From NCBI GenBank assembly GCA_963836405.1, contig CAWIJL010000007.1, forward strand, positions 372,001 through 436,000: a stretch of 64,000 nt of DNA, given 5' to 3'. Numbering within the stretch: the stretch's first letter is position 1; the number at the start of each line of letters is the position of its first letter. A program made the translations under genes and the position numbers. Source of the DNA: CAWIJJ01 sp963836405. Its GTDB lineage: Bacteria; Acidobacteriota; Terriglobia; Bryobacterales; Bryobacteraceae. The notes under the pieces are model-generated. The model worked only from the letters and a program-made list of their open reading frames with translations. It was not told the origin of the DNA and did no database searches. Positions 52,658 through 62,012 of the stretch are shown one piece after another.

Positions 52658-55264
52658 CTACCGGCCTGCCGGGGCTCTTCCGGCCCAGGTCTCGACTTCC
52701 ACCACCGGCGTCGAGCGGCCCAGGTCCCGCGCCGCATACAACGCCTCCACGGTCCGGGACTCTCCCGGCGTCAGCGCAAAGTAGTTGTCCTGCCACAGCA
52801 CCGGCAGCACTTCATCCCCGTCCGCCCCCTTCAACACCTTCAGCCGAATCCCGAATGCCAGCGACTTCCCGGTGTTCTTCACGGTCACCGCCGTCACCCG
52901 GTCCGCGCCTCGCTGGCCGTGCGTCGATCCCACCTGCAAGGAGGGCGCCGGCAGCGTATTCAAAGCGGTGAAATCGGCGAAGGTCTTGGTAGCGGTCATG
53001 TAGAAGGTATTCTTCTCCCAGTCCAGCGTTTCCGGAGTGGTGGAGAGCCAGTAGAAGTTCCGGCTCGCCACTTTGCCGGCCGGATCCCGCAGTTCGAGCT
53101 TCACGAAATACGTGCCGCTCAGCCCGCCGATTTCCGGAATGGTCAGCACGCGCGCGCTGCTGTCCGGCCCGGCGTCCACCGCCGCTTCCCGCGAAAACTT
53201 CTCCGTCATGTCCAGGTTCAATACCCGCGCCGCAACCGTCAGGCCCGGGTGGGAGTCGTAATCCGAATTCACCACCACCACCGAGCGGTCGTCATACGAA
53301 TACTGCACGTGCATCGGCTCGTTCGCCTTTTTCGCCCCGAAGTAGGAGCCGCCCGGCCGCAGGTACCAGTCGTAGAGGTGCCAGATCAGACCCGGCCAGG
53401 CGTTGTTCAACATCCACTGGATCACCCCGGTCGAGGTGTACTTGTTCCGGCCGAAGGCCTCGAACATAGCGCGATGCCCTTCATACGCCATCAACTGGGC
53501 CTTGCGCGCGTATTCCTCCACCGATGCGGAGGGCCCGTAGCGCTTATCCAGCGCTTCGGTGAATACGTGGATGTCTTTGAACGATCCGCCGCCCGCGTGG
53601 TAGTCCCACTCCGGATTGATGGGCCATAGCTTGTCGGCGGGAAGCATGCGGCGCAGGCTCTCCACCGGAGGCGGAGCCGGACCGGAACTGGTTTCCGTAT
53701 TGAAACCGTGCGCGCCGCCGCGCGTCTGGTCCAGCAGCCAGTAAGAGGGGGCGATGTATTCGTATGGACCGGTCATCTTGACCCCGGTCGGGCCCCCGGC
53801 CGCCGTCGGACGCGCGGTCGCCGACGAGTGATAGGGATTCGGCCAGCCCACCTCCTTCAAAATGCCCAGGTACATCTCCTCCACCTTGGGGGGCGGCGGG
53901 TTGTCGCTGCCGTACATCCAGTCGATCACCGCGGGGTGGCGCTGCAGCCGCCGCAGTTGATCGCGCAGGGATTCGGCAGCCACCACGTAGTCCTCCTCGT
54001 CCCATGTCTGCCACCGCTCCCAGTGATCGCAGCAGCACCAGCCCGCCAGCACCATGATTCCGTAGCGGTCGCACAACTCGAGAAAGCGATCGTCCTCCAT
54101 CTTGCCTTCGAGCCGCAGGGCGTTCAGGTTCATGTCGCGCACGTACCGGAGTTCGGCCTCCTGCCGCTCCGGCGTGCCCGCCAGCATCATGTCGAAGGTG
54201 TAGCCCGCGCCGCGAATCAGAATATTCCTGCCGTTCACGCGGAAGATACGATGCCCCTTCGTGTCCACCTCGGACGCGATCTCGCGAATCCCGAAATCGA
54301 TGTGCCTCGTGTCCGATACCGCGCCGCCGGTTTCAAACCGCAGGTCCAGCGGATAGAGCGCCTGCGCCCCGGTATGGAGCGGCCACCACAGCCGCGGATT
54401 CTCCACCCGTACCGGCACCTGCACCAGGCGCGTTTCGTGCGGATTCAGGCGAACCGCCTGGGAAAAGGCGAGCTTCTCGATGCTGCCCGCGAGCGTTCCT
54501 TCCACCGGCCGGTCGGACGCGTTCTTCACCTCCGCCCGCACCGTCAGGTCCGCCGCGCCGCCCGCCAGTTTGGTGGCGACGCTCGGATTGCGCAGCGCCA
54601 CGGGACCGGTAGCCGACACCCACACGTCGCGCCACAGTCCCATGTTCTTATCCGGCGGCAGCGGGTTCCAATCGACGAACGTGATGGCCAGGTCCTCGGG
54701 CAGCGGCGGGAAGACCTCGACCGCCAGTTGGTTCGCCTCGCCCGGCCGGGCCACGGCGGTCACGTCGAATTCGAACAGCCGCCAGGAGCCCGCCATTTTC
54801 GACGCATCCGCCACCTGCCGCCCGTTCAGCCAGACGTTGGCGCGAAAATTGATCCCGTCGAAACCCAGCCACACCGTCTTGCCCCGGTAGGATGCGTCGA
54901 GCTTGAACTCGGTGCGGTACCACCACGACCGCCGGAACGGGCTCTCCGGCGGCATCGGCGCGTTCGAGAAGTTGGACCCGATGGGGTACGTGGTCCCGGC
55001 AATGGAGCGTAGGTTCGTTGCGAAATACGGATCGGCGTAGACACGCCCCTGCACCAGCGCGCGCACCACCGTGGACGGCAGCGTGGCGCGATACCAGCCG
55101 CGCGTGTCGAACGCGGCGGTGGAGACGACATTCCCAGGCTCACGCACTTCGGCGGAAGACTGCAGGGACCAGTTGGCGCGAATCGGAACGGGCGCAATCG
55201 CGTTGGAATCCGCCGCCGCGGCCAGCGTGGCGGCGGCGATCAGGACCGGCACAGCGCGGAACAT
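52658..55264 (-). CDS. Secreted GH2 glycosidase, exo-beta-D-glucosaminidase-like
   Basis: An 868-residue exported GH2 enzyme with signal peptide 'FRAVPVLIAAATLAAAADS'. The sugar-binding and sandwich domains show 'FRRSWWYRTEFKLDASY' and 'WLGFDGINFRANVWLNGRQV', and 'PPDKNMGLWRDVWVSATGP' strongly recalls exo-chitosanase/exo-beta-glucosaminidase (CsxA-type) enzymes. The likely acid/base Asp is in 'DWMYGSDNPPPP' and the nucleophile Glu in 'GFNTETSSGPAPP', both as in that subfamily. It would remove glucosamine from the ends of chitosan oligomers. ATG 55264 carries the signal and has AGGG eight bases upstream. It is divergent from the ABC exporter. Confidence 0.88.
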   Translation of the reverse strand: MFRAVPVLIAAATLAAAADSNAIAPVPIRANWSLQSSAEVREPGNVVSTAAFDTRGWYRATLPSTVVRALVQGRVYADPYFATNLRSIAGTTYPIGSNFSNAPMPPESPFRRSWWYRTEFKLDASYRGKTVWLGFDGINFRANVWLNGRQVADASKMAGSWRLFEFDVTAVARPGEANQLAVEVFPPLPEDLAITFVDWNPLPPDKNMGLWRDVWVSATGPVALRNPSVATKLAGGAADLTVRAEVKNASDRPVEGTLAGSIEKLAFSQAVRLNPHETRLVQVPVRVENPRLWWPLHTGAQALYPLDLRFETGGAVSDTRHIDFGIREIASEVDTKGHRIFRVNGRNILIRGAGYTFDMMLAGTPERQEAELRYVRDMNLNALRLEGKMEDDRFLELCDRYGIMVLAGWCCCDHWERWQTWDEEDYVVAAESLRDQLRRLQRHPAVIDWMYGSDNPPPPKVEEMYLGILKEVGWPNPYHSSATARPTAAGGPTGVKMTGPYEYIAPSYWLLDQTRGGAHGFNTETSSGPAPPPVESLRRMLPADKLWPINPEWDYHAGGGSFKDIHVFTEALDKRYGPSASVEEYARKAQLMAYEGHRAMFEAFGRNKYTSTGVIQWMLNNAWPGLIWHLYDWYLRPGGSYFGAKKANEPMHVQYSYDDRSVVVVNSDYDSHPGLTVAARVLNLDMTEKFSREAAVDAGPDSSARVLTIPEIGGLSGTYFVKLELRDPAGKVASRNFYWLSTTPETLDWEKNTFYMTATKTFADFTALNTLPAPSLQVGSTHGQRGADRVTAVTVKNTGKSLAFGIRLKVLKGADGDEVLPVLWQDNYFALTPGESRTVEALYAARDLGRSTPVVEVETWAGRAPAGR

Positions 55265-55325
55265 ATCGCATACCCTAGCACCGTTCGCGACCCACGGGTG
55301 CGCTTGGTATACTTCTAGCCACGTC

Positions 55326-56261
55326 ATGCTCCGTGTCAGCGAACTGAAGAAACGCTACGGCGCCGTTACCGCGGTGGACGGCGTGAGCTTCCACATCCCC
55401 GCGGGTCTGACGCTTGGGTTGCTGGGACCGAATGGCGCGGGAAAGACCACTACGGTTTCGATGATCGCGGGACTCGTCCGGCCGGATTCGGGCGAAGTGC
55501 TGATCGACGGCAAGGCGCTCCAGGGCGATACCGATCCGATGAAGCGCAAGATCGGGCTCGTGCCGCAGGATTTGGCGCTGTATGAGGAGCTGCCGGCACG
55601 GGAGAATCTCCGGTTCTTCGCGGCGCTGTACGATCTTGCGGGCAAGGCGGCGGAAAAGAAGATCGCGGAAGCGCTGGAACTGGTCGGGCTGAGCGACCGG
55701 GCCAATGACAAGGCGGGAACTTTCAGCGGTGGCATGAAGAGACGGCTGAATCTGGCCGCGGCGTTGCTGCACGATCCGCAGATCCTGCTGCTCGATGAAC
55801 CCACCGTGGGCGTCGATCCGCAAAGCCGGAATGCGATTTTCGATAATCTCGAAACGCTCAAGGCGCAAGGAAAAACGCTGGTCTACACGACCCACTACAT
55901 GGAAGAAGCCGAGCGGCTCTGCGACCGCCTGGTGGTGATCGATCACGGCCGGGTGATTGCCGACAATACGCTGCACGAACTCTACAAACTGCTCCCGGTT
56001 GCAAACCTGCTCTCGATCGAACTCGCCGACGGCGCCGGCGACGTACCCCTCGACGAACTCCGCGGACTGGGCGCGGTGAAGTCGGCGTCCATGGAGGAAC
56101 GGGTCCTCAAGGTAGGGCTGCACGACCTTTCCGCCGATGCGGCCGATGTGATGCGGTGGCTTGCCGATCGCAGGTTCCCTTTCCAGCATGTGACCAGTGA
56201 ACGGCCCGATCTCGAAACGGTGTTTTTGTCCCTCACGGGCAGGAGTTTGCGCGACTCATGA
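55326..56261 (+). CDS. ABC transporter ATP-binding protein (ABC-2 exporter type)
   Basis: A 311-residue ATPase. Walker A 'GLLGPNGAGKTTTVSMIAGL', Q-loop 'GLVPQDLALYEELPARENL', signature 'FSGGMKRRLNLAAALLHDP', Walker B 'ILLLDEPTVGVDP' and the switch His in 'VYTTHYMEEAERLCD' are complete. The C-terminal 80 residues form the extension typical of NatA/YbhF-like exporters. The upstream reading to 55071 is antisense to the GH2 gene and unconserved, so I start at ATG 55326. Its stop overlaps the permease start by ATGA. A TATACT hexamer lies at 55308-55313. Confidence 0.94.
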   Translation: MLRVSELKKRYGAVTAVDGVSFHIPAGLTLGLLGPNGAGKTTTVSMIAGLVRPDSGEVLIDGKALQGDTDPMKRKIGLVPQDLALYEELPARENLRFFAALYDLAGKAAEKKIAEALELVGLSDRANDKAGTFSGGMKRRLNLAAALLHDPQILLLDEPTVGVDPQSRNAIFDNLETLKAQGKTLVYTTHYMEEAERLCDRLVVIDHGRVIADNTLHELYKLLPVANLLSIELADGAGDVPLDELRGLGAVKSASMEERVLKVGLHDLSADAADVMRWLADRRFPFQHVTSERPDLETVFLSLTGRSLRDS

Positions 56262-57556
56262 TGACGGCATTCCGGGCATTGGTGCGTAAGGATCTGCAGA
56301 TTTTCTTCGGCGACCGCCGCGCGGTGATCATGAGCTTCGTCGCGCCGATTGCGATCGGTGCGTTTTTCGGGTACATCTTCGGCGGTCAGGGCGGGCAGAC
56401 CGAGACGAGCAGGATTCCGGTTCTGGTGGCGGATCTCGACAGCAGCGCAATTTCCCGCGATATTGTCACGCGGTTGCAGGCGGAGAAGAGCCTGGCCGTC
56501 CAGGCTTCCGGCGTGGAAGAGGCGCGGGCCGCGGTGCGCAAGGGTTCGGTTACGGCCGCCATCGTGATCCCGAAGAATTTTGGCGACATGGCCGGCAATG
56601 CGTTCTTTTCGACAGCGGCCAAGCCTGAGATCACCGTGTTGTACGACCCTTCGCACGGCGCGGAACAGGGAATGGTGCAGGGGATTCTGACCGGGACCGT
56701 GATGCAATCCGTGAGCAAGGAGATGTTCACGGGCAAATCCGGGCAGCGGCAACTGGAAACTGCTATGGACCAGGTGGAGACGAGCAACGAAGTTTCCGCC
56801 GGCGACAAGAAGATCCTCCGCGATCTGTTTCAGAGCGTGCGCAACTGGAATCAACGTGCCGCCACCGATACGTCCGTGGCCGCGAACGCTCCCGGGATGA
56901 CCGTACCTTACCAGGTGAAGGAAGAGGCCGTTACCGCGCGGACCGGCGTTCAGTACAACGGGTATGCGCACTCGTTTGGCGGGATGGGCGTGCAGTTCAT
57001 CATGTTCATGGGGATCAACATGGGGATCGAGGTGCTGCTTGCGCGAGAGAGGGGTTTGTGGAAGCGGCTTCGCGCGGCGCCGCTTTCACGCGCCATGCTT
57101 CTGGGTAGCCGGGCCGTGAGCGGCACGCTGATCGGGATGATTATTCTATTCGTGATCTTCGCGTTCGCGCGCGCAGTATTCAACGTGCGAATCGAAGGCA
57201 GCATGGCCGGCTTTGCTCTGGTGTGTCTTGCGTTCTCGCTGTGGACGGCGACGTTCGGGTTGATGATCGCGGCGCTGGGCAAGACCGTCGAAGCGACCCG
57301 CGGACTTTCGATTCTCGCGGTGCTGCTGATGTCGATGCTCGGTGGCGCGTGGGTGCCGACGTTCGTTTTCCCGGCGTGGCTGCAGAAACTCACCGTGGTC
57401 GTTCCGACGCGCTGGGCGGTTGACGGGCTCGACAGTACGGTGTGGCGCGGGCTGGGATTCGGCGAGGCACTCATGCCGGTGGCGGTGCTGTTGCTGTACG
57501 CCGCCGCCTTCGGCGCTGTCACGGTGACTCAGTTCAAATGGGAAGCCAAGAGCTAA
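56258..57556 (+). CDS. ABC-2 type transporter permease
   Basis: A 432-residue permease partner of the ATPase just upstream. A single N-terminal membrane helix ('AVIMSFVAPIAIGAFFGYIFGG') is followed by a large extracytoplasmic domain (about 45-245: 'VLVADLDSSAISRDIVTRL', 'ITVLYDPSHGAEQGMVQG'). Five more helices follow, including 'LIGMIILFVIFAFARAVF', 'GLSILAVLLMSMLGGAWVP' and 'ALMPVAVLLLYAAAFGAVTV'. This is the ABC2_membrane_3 plan of YbhS/YbhR-like exporters. Substrate cannot be deduced, and no adaptor gene is adjacent. Confidence 0.92.
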   Translation: MMTAFRALVRKDLQIFFGDRRAVIMSFVAPIAIGAFFGYIFGGQGGQTETSRIPVLVADLDSSAISRDIVTRLQAEKSLAVQASGVEEARAAVRKGSVTAAIVIPKNFGDMAGNAFFSTAAKPEITVLYDPSHGAEQGMVQGILTGTVMQSVSKEMFTGKSGQRQLETAMDQVETSNEVSAGDKKILRDLFQSVRNWNQRAATDTSVAANAPGMTVPYQVKEEAVTARTGVQYNGYAHSFGGMGVQFIMFMGINMGIEVLLARERGLWKRLRAAPLSRAMLLGSRAVSGTLIGMIILFVIFAFARAVFNVRIEGSMAGFALVCLAFSLWTATFGLMIAALGKTVEATRGLSILAVLLMSMLGGAWVPTFVFPAWLQKLTVVVPTRWAVDGLDSTVWRGLGFGEALMPVAVLLLYAAAFGAVTVTQFKWEAKS

Positions 57557-58263
57557 CGGAATACTGTTCGCCCAAGCCGGTGACAGAATCGGAAAAGTAT
57601 CGTGGCGTTCCGCAGACGGCCCCGTATTCTGGGCATGGCATTTAGCTGGTGGCTCGGGTGGATTCCACGAAATCGGCGGCACTCTCAGTCGGACGCGACA
57701 TCCGGTTGATCGTGGCGGTTGACGAGGATCCCGTGTTCGGCCAAACGCTGGTAACGCTCTTTCGGGCCGTCCACCACAACGAACTGGATCGAGCGTATCG
57801 CTCCGTTGCCAATGCCCTATATCCCAACCAGATCCAAAGGAACGGTAGGTCTCTATACTGGCGCGCACCAGCACTCTCCTGGATGCCTGGGGAGTGATCT
57901 ACCAAGCCGAAAAGACGCTTCCGACGGATCTGAAGATCGGGTTTCTTGAAGCGGCAGAACTGGAAAATCATGAGTGTCACCGCACACGAAAATTCCCGGG
58001 GACCCCGCTACAGTTTCAATTCCCTCGAAGGTGTGTGTCGACGTTTTCTCTGCTGCGCACCAGGATACACCCCGCCGATTTGGGAATACCCCGTTCAATT
58101 TTGACGTATCAGGCGAAACCCGCTGCCGTGCCGGCCGGCGTGCCTCCGAAGTGCGGCTCCACGGAGTCTCCGCGTCGACGCCGATATTTCCGGAACAGCC
58201 CTTCACCAGGCTTCTGGGCGTCGGTATGCCACTCCTTAAGTGAACAGCATTGAGCTAACCCGA
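57557..58263. other. 707-base region without a convincing gene, possible gene remnants
   Basis: Open frames of 80-120 codons exist on both strands, but none has a family match, a ribosome site or the codon habits of the neighbouring genes, and base composition looks less GC-rich. One stretch on the minus strand (57685-57816, ending at a TGA) reads in a coding-like way ('SIQFVVVDGPKERYQRLAEH') but opens right after an in-frame stop, so it may be the tail of a decayed gene. I see no structured RNA or repeat here. Confidence 0.45.
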
Positions 58264-59088
58264 TCAGTCGCTGATTTCCATCGTTGGTCCCGGCTCCTGG
58301 GCCACTTCTACCGCGCGCGCGACGGCGTTTCTCGCAAGTTCCAGGAAAGGCTCGCCCTCCCCGGGAACCAGCGCCACCGGCCTTCCGGTATCGCCGCCGA
58401 TCCGGATCTTCGGATCGAGCGGCAGCTCGGCCAGGAAGTGAACCTGCATCTCTTTCGCCGTCCGCCGTCCGCCCCCGTAGCTGAACACATCGATGCGTTC
58501 GTTGCAGTGCGGGCAGTTCAGAAAACTCATGTTCTCCACGATCCCCAGGATCGGCACCTTCACCTGGTGGAACATGAAAATGGCTTTACGCGCGTCTTCG
58601 AGCGAAACGTCGGAAGGCGTGGTCACCACGATCGCACCCGAAATCGGCGCCGTCTGGATCAGCGATAACTGGACGTCCCCCGTGCCCGGAGGCAGGTCGA
58701 TGATCAGGTAGTCCAGGTCGCCCCAGTCCACACCGCGCAGAAACTGCTGGATCACGCTGTGCAGCATGGGCCCGCGCCACACCAGGGGCTTGTCCCCAGG
58801 GTTCAAAAAGCCCATCGACATGAGCTTCACCCCGAACTGCTCGAGCGGTTGGATCCGCTCTCCGTGAGCCATCGGAGTGCGGTTGATGCCCATCATGAGG
58901 GGCACGTTCGGGCCGTACACGTCGGCGTCCATCAGACCCGTCCGGTAACCCAGCGCGGCCAGCGCCACCGCCAGGTTCACCGAAACCGTGGTCTTTCCCA
59001 CGCCGCCCTTTCCGGAACCCACCGCGATCAGGTTCTTGACACCGGTTATGGGCAGCTTGGGCGCTTGGCCCGGTTGGTTGGGATTCAT
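58264..59088 (-). CDS. mrp: Mrp/ApbC-family iron-sulfur cluster carrier ATPase
   Basis: A 274-residue P-loop NTPase. The deviant Walker A is 'GSGKGGVGKTTVSVNLA', followed by 'GLMDADVYGPNVPLMMGI', 'IIDLPPGTGDVQLSL' and 'IVENMSFLNCPHC', whose CxxC binds the bridging cluster in the dimer. Such proteins carry [4Fe-4S] clusters to apo-enzymes. The N-terminal DUF59 domain of long Mrp proteins is absent. It starts five bases after the helix-turn-helix gene and so is the last gene of a three-gene operon. Confidence 0.93.
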   Translation of the reverse strand: MNPNQPGQAPKLPITGVKNLIAVGSGKGGVGKTTVSVNLAVALAALGYRTGLMDADVYGPNVPLMMGINRTPMAHGERIQPLEQFGVKLMSMGFLNPGDKPLVWRGPMLHSVIQQFLRGVDWGDLDYLIIDLPPGTGDVQLSLIQTAPISGAIVVTTPSDVSLEDARKAIFMFHQVKVPILGIVENMSFLNCPHCNERIDVFSYGGGRRTAKEMQVHFLAELPLDPKIRIGGDTGRPVALVPGEGEPFLELARNAVARAVEVAQEPGPTMEISD

Positions 59089-59093
59089 CGACT

Positions 59094-59402
59094 CTATCCT
59101 AGCAGCAACGCTTTTTTGAGCGCCGACTGATAGGCTTCGAAAGCTGCGCGGCCGCGCGCGGTAAGGCGGCAGATCGTGAGCGGGATCTTGCCGCGAAAAC
59201 TCTTCTCGATCTCCACGTACCCGGCCTGCTCCAGCTTCGAAAGATGGCTCGAAAGGTTGCCCTTGGTGAGTTCGGTCTGCCGCTGGAGAAACAGAAAATC
59301 GGCCTCAACCACCGAATAAAGCAGCGCCGCGATAGCCAGCCGGCCCGGCTCGTGAATGTTTCGGTCGAGATCGGCCAGCGCGCCCAGCGGATTCTCGCCC
59401 AT
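59094..59402 (-). CDS. Winged-helix transcriptional regulator
   Basis: A 102-residue DNA-binding protein. The helix-turn-helix is 'FLFLQRQTELTKGNLSSHLSKLEQAGYVEIEKSF' in part, followed by the wing and 'CRLTARGRAAFEAYQSAL', matching the small HTH_34-type winged-helix family near MarR/ArsR. It has no sensor domain. ATG 59402 overlaps the stop of the membrane protein gene by one base (TGATG), and Mrp follows five bases downstream. In other genomes such regulators are paired with a membrane protein of this sort, suggesting it regulates its own operon. Confidence 0.85.
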   Translation of the reverse strand: MGENPLGALADLDRNIHEPGRLAIAALLYSVVEADFLFLQRQTELTKGNLSSHLSKLEQAGYVEIEKSFRGKIPLTICRLTARGRAAFEAYQSALKKALLLG

Positions 59403-60028
59403 CACTCCTCCACCGGCTCGGGCGCAATCCGCAAATACCGCCGCAGGGTCAGCCCGCCGGAAAGCAACAGGACCACACCCATCACGGCATAGTAGACAGA
59501 CATCCCCGGCGTAATCCCTAGGCCGGCCAAGCCGATTGCGCCCCCGGCCCCTACCGAGGCCGCGCCCACCCACAGGAACCGCCGTGTGCCGCCGGCCCAG
59601 CCGATCCGGGCCATAAACAGGCCCAGCAGCAAGCCGATGCCGGGAACCCAAACCAAGTCCAGGTTATCTATACCCCGCTTCGCTACGAGCAACGCCAGCA
59701 GTGCGGCCACCAGCGCGCCCATCACACCCGAGAGCACCCGCTTGCGGCGCGACGGCGCGCGGAATTCGACGAAGCCCGTCCGCCGGTATCCCATCCTGTC
59801 GCGGATGGCGCGAACCGCCCGGCCTTCGATCAGAATGCCGCCGCAGAGCACAATCGGAAACCCGATGCTGAACACGGCCTTCCACAAGGACCCGTGCGGA
59901 ACCGCGTCACCGCCCGCCGACCAGCCGGCAGTCCACAGAAACAGGATCGCAATCGCGATCTCGTGCAGCCCGTCTACATTCCAGTAGCGCTGCACGCGGC
60001 TTTTCGCCTGCGTAAGCACATCCGTCAT
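59402..60028 (-). CDS. Membrane protein of unknown function, partner of the regulator
   Basis: A 208-residue protein with about six hydrophobic segments, arranged in pairs: 'LHEIAIAILFLWTAGWSAGG', 'AVFSIGFPIVLCGGILI', 'SGVMGALVAALLALLVA', 'LVWVPGIGLLLGLFMARIGW' and two near the C-terminus. A basic loop 'RDRMGYRRTGFVEFRAPSRRKR' lies between the second and third. I start at ATG 60028 because the eight codons before it lack a ribosome site. It leads the operon with the winged-helix regulator and Mrp. I do not recognise a transport or enzyme family. Confidence 0.7.
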   Translation of the reverse strand: MTDVLTQAKSRVQRYWNVDGLHEIAIAILFLWTAGWSAGGDAVPHGSLWKAVFSIGFPIVLCGGILIEGRAVRAIRDRMGYRRTGFVEFRAPSRRKRVLSGVMGALVAALLALLVAKRGIDNLDLVWVPGIGLLLGLFMARIGWAGGTRRFLWVGAASVGAGGAIGLAGLGITPGMSVYYAVMGVVLLLSGGLTLRRYLRIAPEPVEE

Positions 60029-60070
60029 TTTGTCTTCTGCGTCAAGACACAAATTTCGGTCGCTTGCGAA

Positions 60071-60976
60071 TTATGGACGCGTTCCGTTATTGGCGAGCGC
60101 GCACCCCGCCCCGGTCGTCACGACACCCGCCGGCCCATTCGTGACGATGGTGTTGCCGACAATACTACTCGGACACGAGGCCGAGATTCCGGCGCCCTGG
60201 TTCAGGAACAGAGTATTGGCGGTTGCCGTGCCGAGTTGCACGGCCATTCCAAAGCCGCCATTGAACGAGGAGAGGTTGCCGGTCGCCACTCCGCCGTTAA
60301 TGCCCAGGATAATTCCGTCACCGGCGTTCTGCGTGGCCGTGGAGTCCCGGACCGTGTCCGCAATGATTCCGAAAGATCCGTTTTGGGTAGCCGCGCTTTG
60401 GATGACGGTGCCCACCACAGTCATTCCGCCGCCTGCGTTGCTGTCGACCACCGCTCTTTCGACGATACTGCCAGCGCCGTTCAAGAGAATGCCGATAAGA
60501 CCCATGCCGCGCACAGAACCGTTCAGAATCCTGATTCCGCGCGGTGAGTGAGCCTGGTCACTGCCTGCCCGCACGCCGACTCCCGTACCGGGAGCGGGGC
60601 AGGTCGTCGCTGTGCCGGTTGTACAGACCGCTGGTCCGATAATGCCGAAGCCGTTCAGATCGAGAGTCACGAAGTCGGCGGTGATCTGAATCGCTGTCGT
60701 ATTCAAGTCGGCGACAGTGAGATTCCCGGACAAACGATAGCTCCCGGATTGCGAGATTGTCACCGGAAATCCGGCGATATCGTCCGGCGTGACCCCGCCT
60801 ATCAACGCACGCTTCTGATCGATGGAAACAACGCCATCCGACGGGTGAAGAGTACCCGCGGAGGTAGGCCTCTGGTCCGCGGGAGCGGCGCCGCTGGCTG
60901 CATAGAAACTGCTCGGGATGGCGGCAATAACCCAGCACCAGAGCATTCGATTTGACAGGAAGTGCGACATAGTCAT
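60071..60976 (-). CDS. Secreted parallel beta-helix protein, second of a tandem pair
   Basis: A 301-residue exported protein. A leader ('MLWCWVIAAIPSSFYAAS') is followed by a conserved N-terminal block ('DGVVSIDQKRALIGGVTPDD', 'GFPVTISQSGSYRLSGNL', 'ITADFVTLDLNGFGIIGP'). Then come about ten short Gly/Asn-rich rungs ('RILNGSVRGMGLIGILLNG', 'VVDSNAGGGMTV', 'ATQNAGDGIILG') typical of a right-handed beta-helix. No pectate-lyase catalytic motif is evident. ATG 60976 or 60970 is the likely start, as the longer reading is antisense to its paralogue. The order of blocks is the same as in the gene 31 bases upstream. Confidence 0.8.
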   Translation of the reverse strand: MTMSHFLSNRMLWCWVIAAIPSSFYAASGAAPADQRPTSAGTLHPSDGVVSIDQKRALIGGVTPDDIAGFPVTISQSGSYRLSGNLTVADLNTTAIQITADFVTLDLNGFGIIGPAVCTTGTATTCPAPGTGVGVRAGSDQAHSPRGIRILNGSVRGMGLIGILLNGAGSIVERAVVDSNAGGGMTVVGTVIQSAATQNGSFGIIADTVRDSTATQNAGDGIILGINGGVATGNLSSFNGGFGMAVQLGTATANTLFLNQGAGISASCPSSIVGNTIVTNGPAGVVTTGAGCALANNGTRP

Positions 60977-61007
60977 GATCCGTTGGTTGAAACGGTGCGA
61001 CGCGCGA

Positions 61008-61880
61008 TCAAGGGCGAGGTGCGTTGTTGGCCAGTGTGCAGCTTGAATCGGCGGTATTGATCGCGCCGGACGCATTGGAAAACCCGGTATTGCCGGTGAC
61101 GCTACTGGGACATTTGATATCGAAACCGAACAAGCCATTTTGGAAAGCGCTGTTACCCTCCACAACGCCTTGCCCACTGATCCCTGTACCGCCGTTCGAA
61201 CTGGCGGCGTTGCCGGTCGCTATTTGCCCAAACACGATGCCGCCGAAACCATTCTCCTCCGCGGTGCACCCCCGGACAATTCCACCCGCGATTCCGGTGC
61301 CTCGGATCCGCCTTGCCACGCTGTCAATCGCCCTGCCGTTTACAAGTATTCCGAAACTGCCGCCGGAGTTCTCCACCGTGACACCCTCCACGACGCCGCC
61401 AGGACCCGTTATCCGAACCCCGTCATACCCCGTTCCGCGAATCGTGCCATTAAGAATTCTGATACCGCTGGGCCCTGGGACTCCACCCACTTCTCCGGCT
61501 TGCACTCCAACGCCGCTACCCGGCAGTTCACAGCTCGTCGGATTGGGAGTACATACCACCGGCCCGATAATGCTGAAGCCGTTCAGATCGATCGTGACGA
61601 GATCGGCAGTTATTACAATCGCGGTAGTGTCCCGGTCCGGTAGAGTAAGGTTGCCGGAGAGGCGGTAGCTTCCAGGTTGGGAAATTGTCACCGGAAACCC
61701 GGGCGCATCGCCGGGAGTGACTCCGCCGGCCGTCACACGGTTCTGATCGATGTAAGTGGCGCCGTCCACCGCGTGAAAACGGCCCAGCGGGAGCAGACCG
61801 TCGGCGGCATAGATACCGCTCGGGATAATAACTATAACGCACCACCACAGCATTCGATTAGACAGGAAAGGTAAGATCAT
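61008..61880 (-). CDS. Secreted parallel beta-helix protein, first of a tandem pair
   Basis: A 290-residue paralogue of the gene downstream. It shares the leader pattern ('LSNRMLWWCVIVIIPSGIYAAD') and N-terminal block ('YIDQNRVTAGGVTPGD', 'GFPVTISQPGSYRLSGNLTLP', 'ITADLVTIDLNGFSIIGP'), and has similar rungs with Gly/Asn turns. Both proteins carry two Cys just after the 'IIGP' motif and two near the C-terminus, which could form disulfides in an oxidising compartment. ATG 61880 is preceded by AGGA. The two genes probably arose by duplication and form one operon. Substrate or partner is unknown; surface binding is as likely as an enzyme role. Confidence 0.8.
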   Translation of the reverse strand: MILPFLSNRMLWWCVIVIIPSGIYAADGLLPLGRFHAVDGATYIDQNRVTAGGVTPGDAPGFPVTISQPGSYRLSGNLTLPDRDTTAIVITADLVTIDLNGFSIIGPVVCTPNPTSCELPGSGVGVQAGEVGGVPGPSGIRILNGTIRGTGYDGVRITGPGGVVEGVTVENSGGSFGILVNGRAIDSVARRIRGTGIAGGIVRGCTAEENGFGGIVFGQIATGNAASSNGGTGISGQGVVEGNSAFQNGLFGFDIKCPSSVTGNTGFSNASGAINTADSSCTLANNAPRP

Positions 61881-62012
61881 CGAAATCCTTTGTATCCTTG
61901 GAGGCGCAGATCCAGACACATTGCGTCACCTTGCTAGTAGACGCACTAAGGCGCCGAAGGATGCGAATCAAAAGTAAACAAATCGGGAGTTTGCCCGTGC
62001 CATAGAGCGGCT

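Noticed and set aside
57642..57980. 112-codon minus-strand frame in the gene-poor block
   Set aside because: Composition rich in Ser, Thr, Arg and Trp, as in a non-coding frame; no motif.
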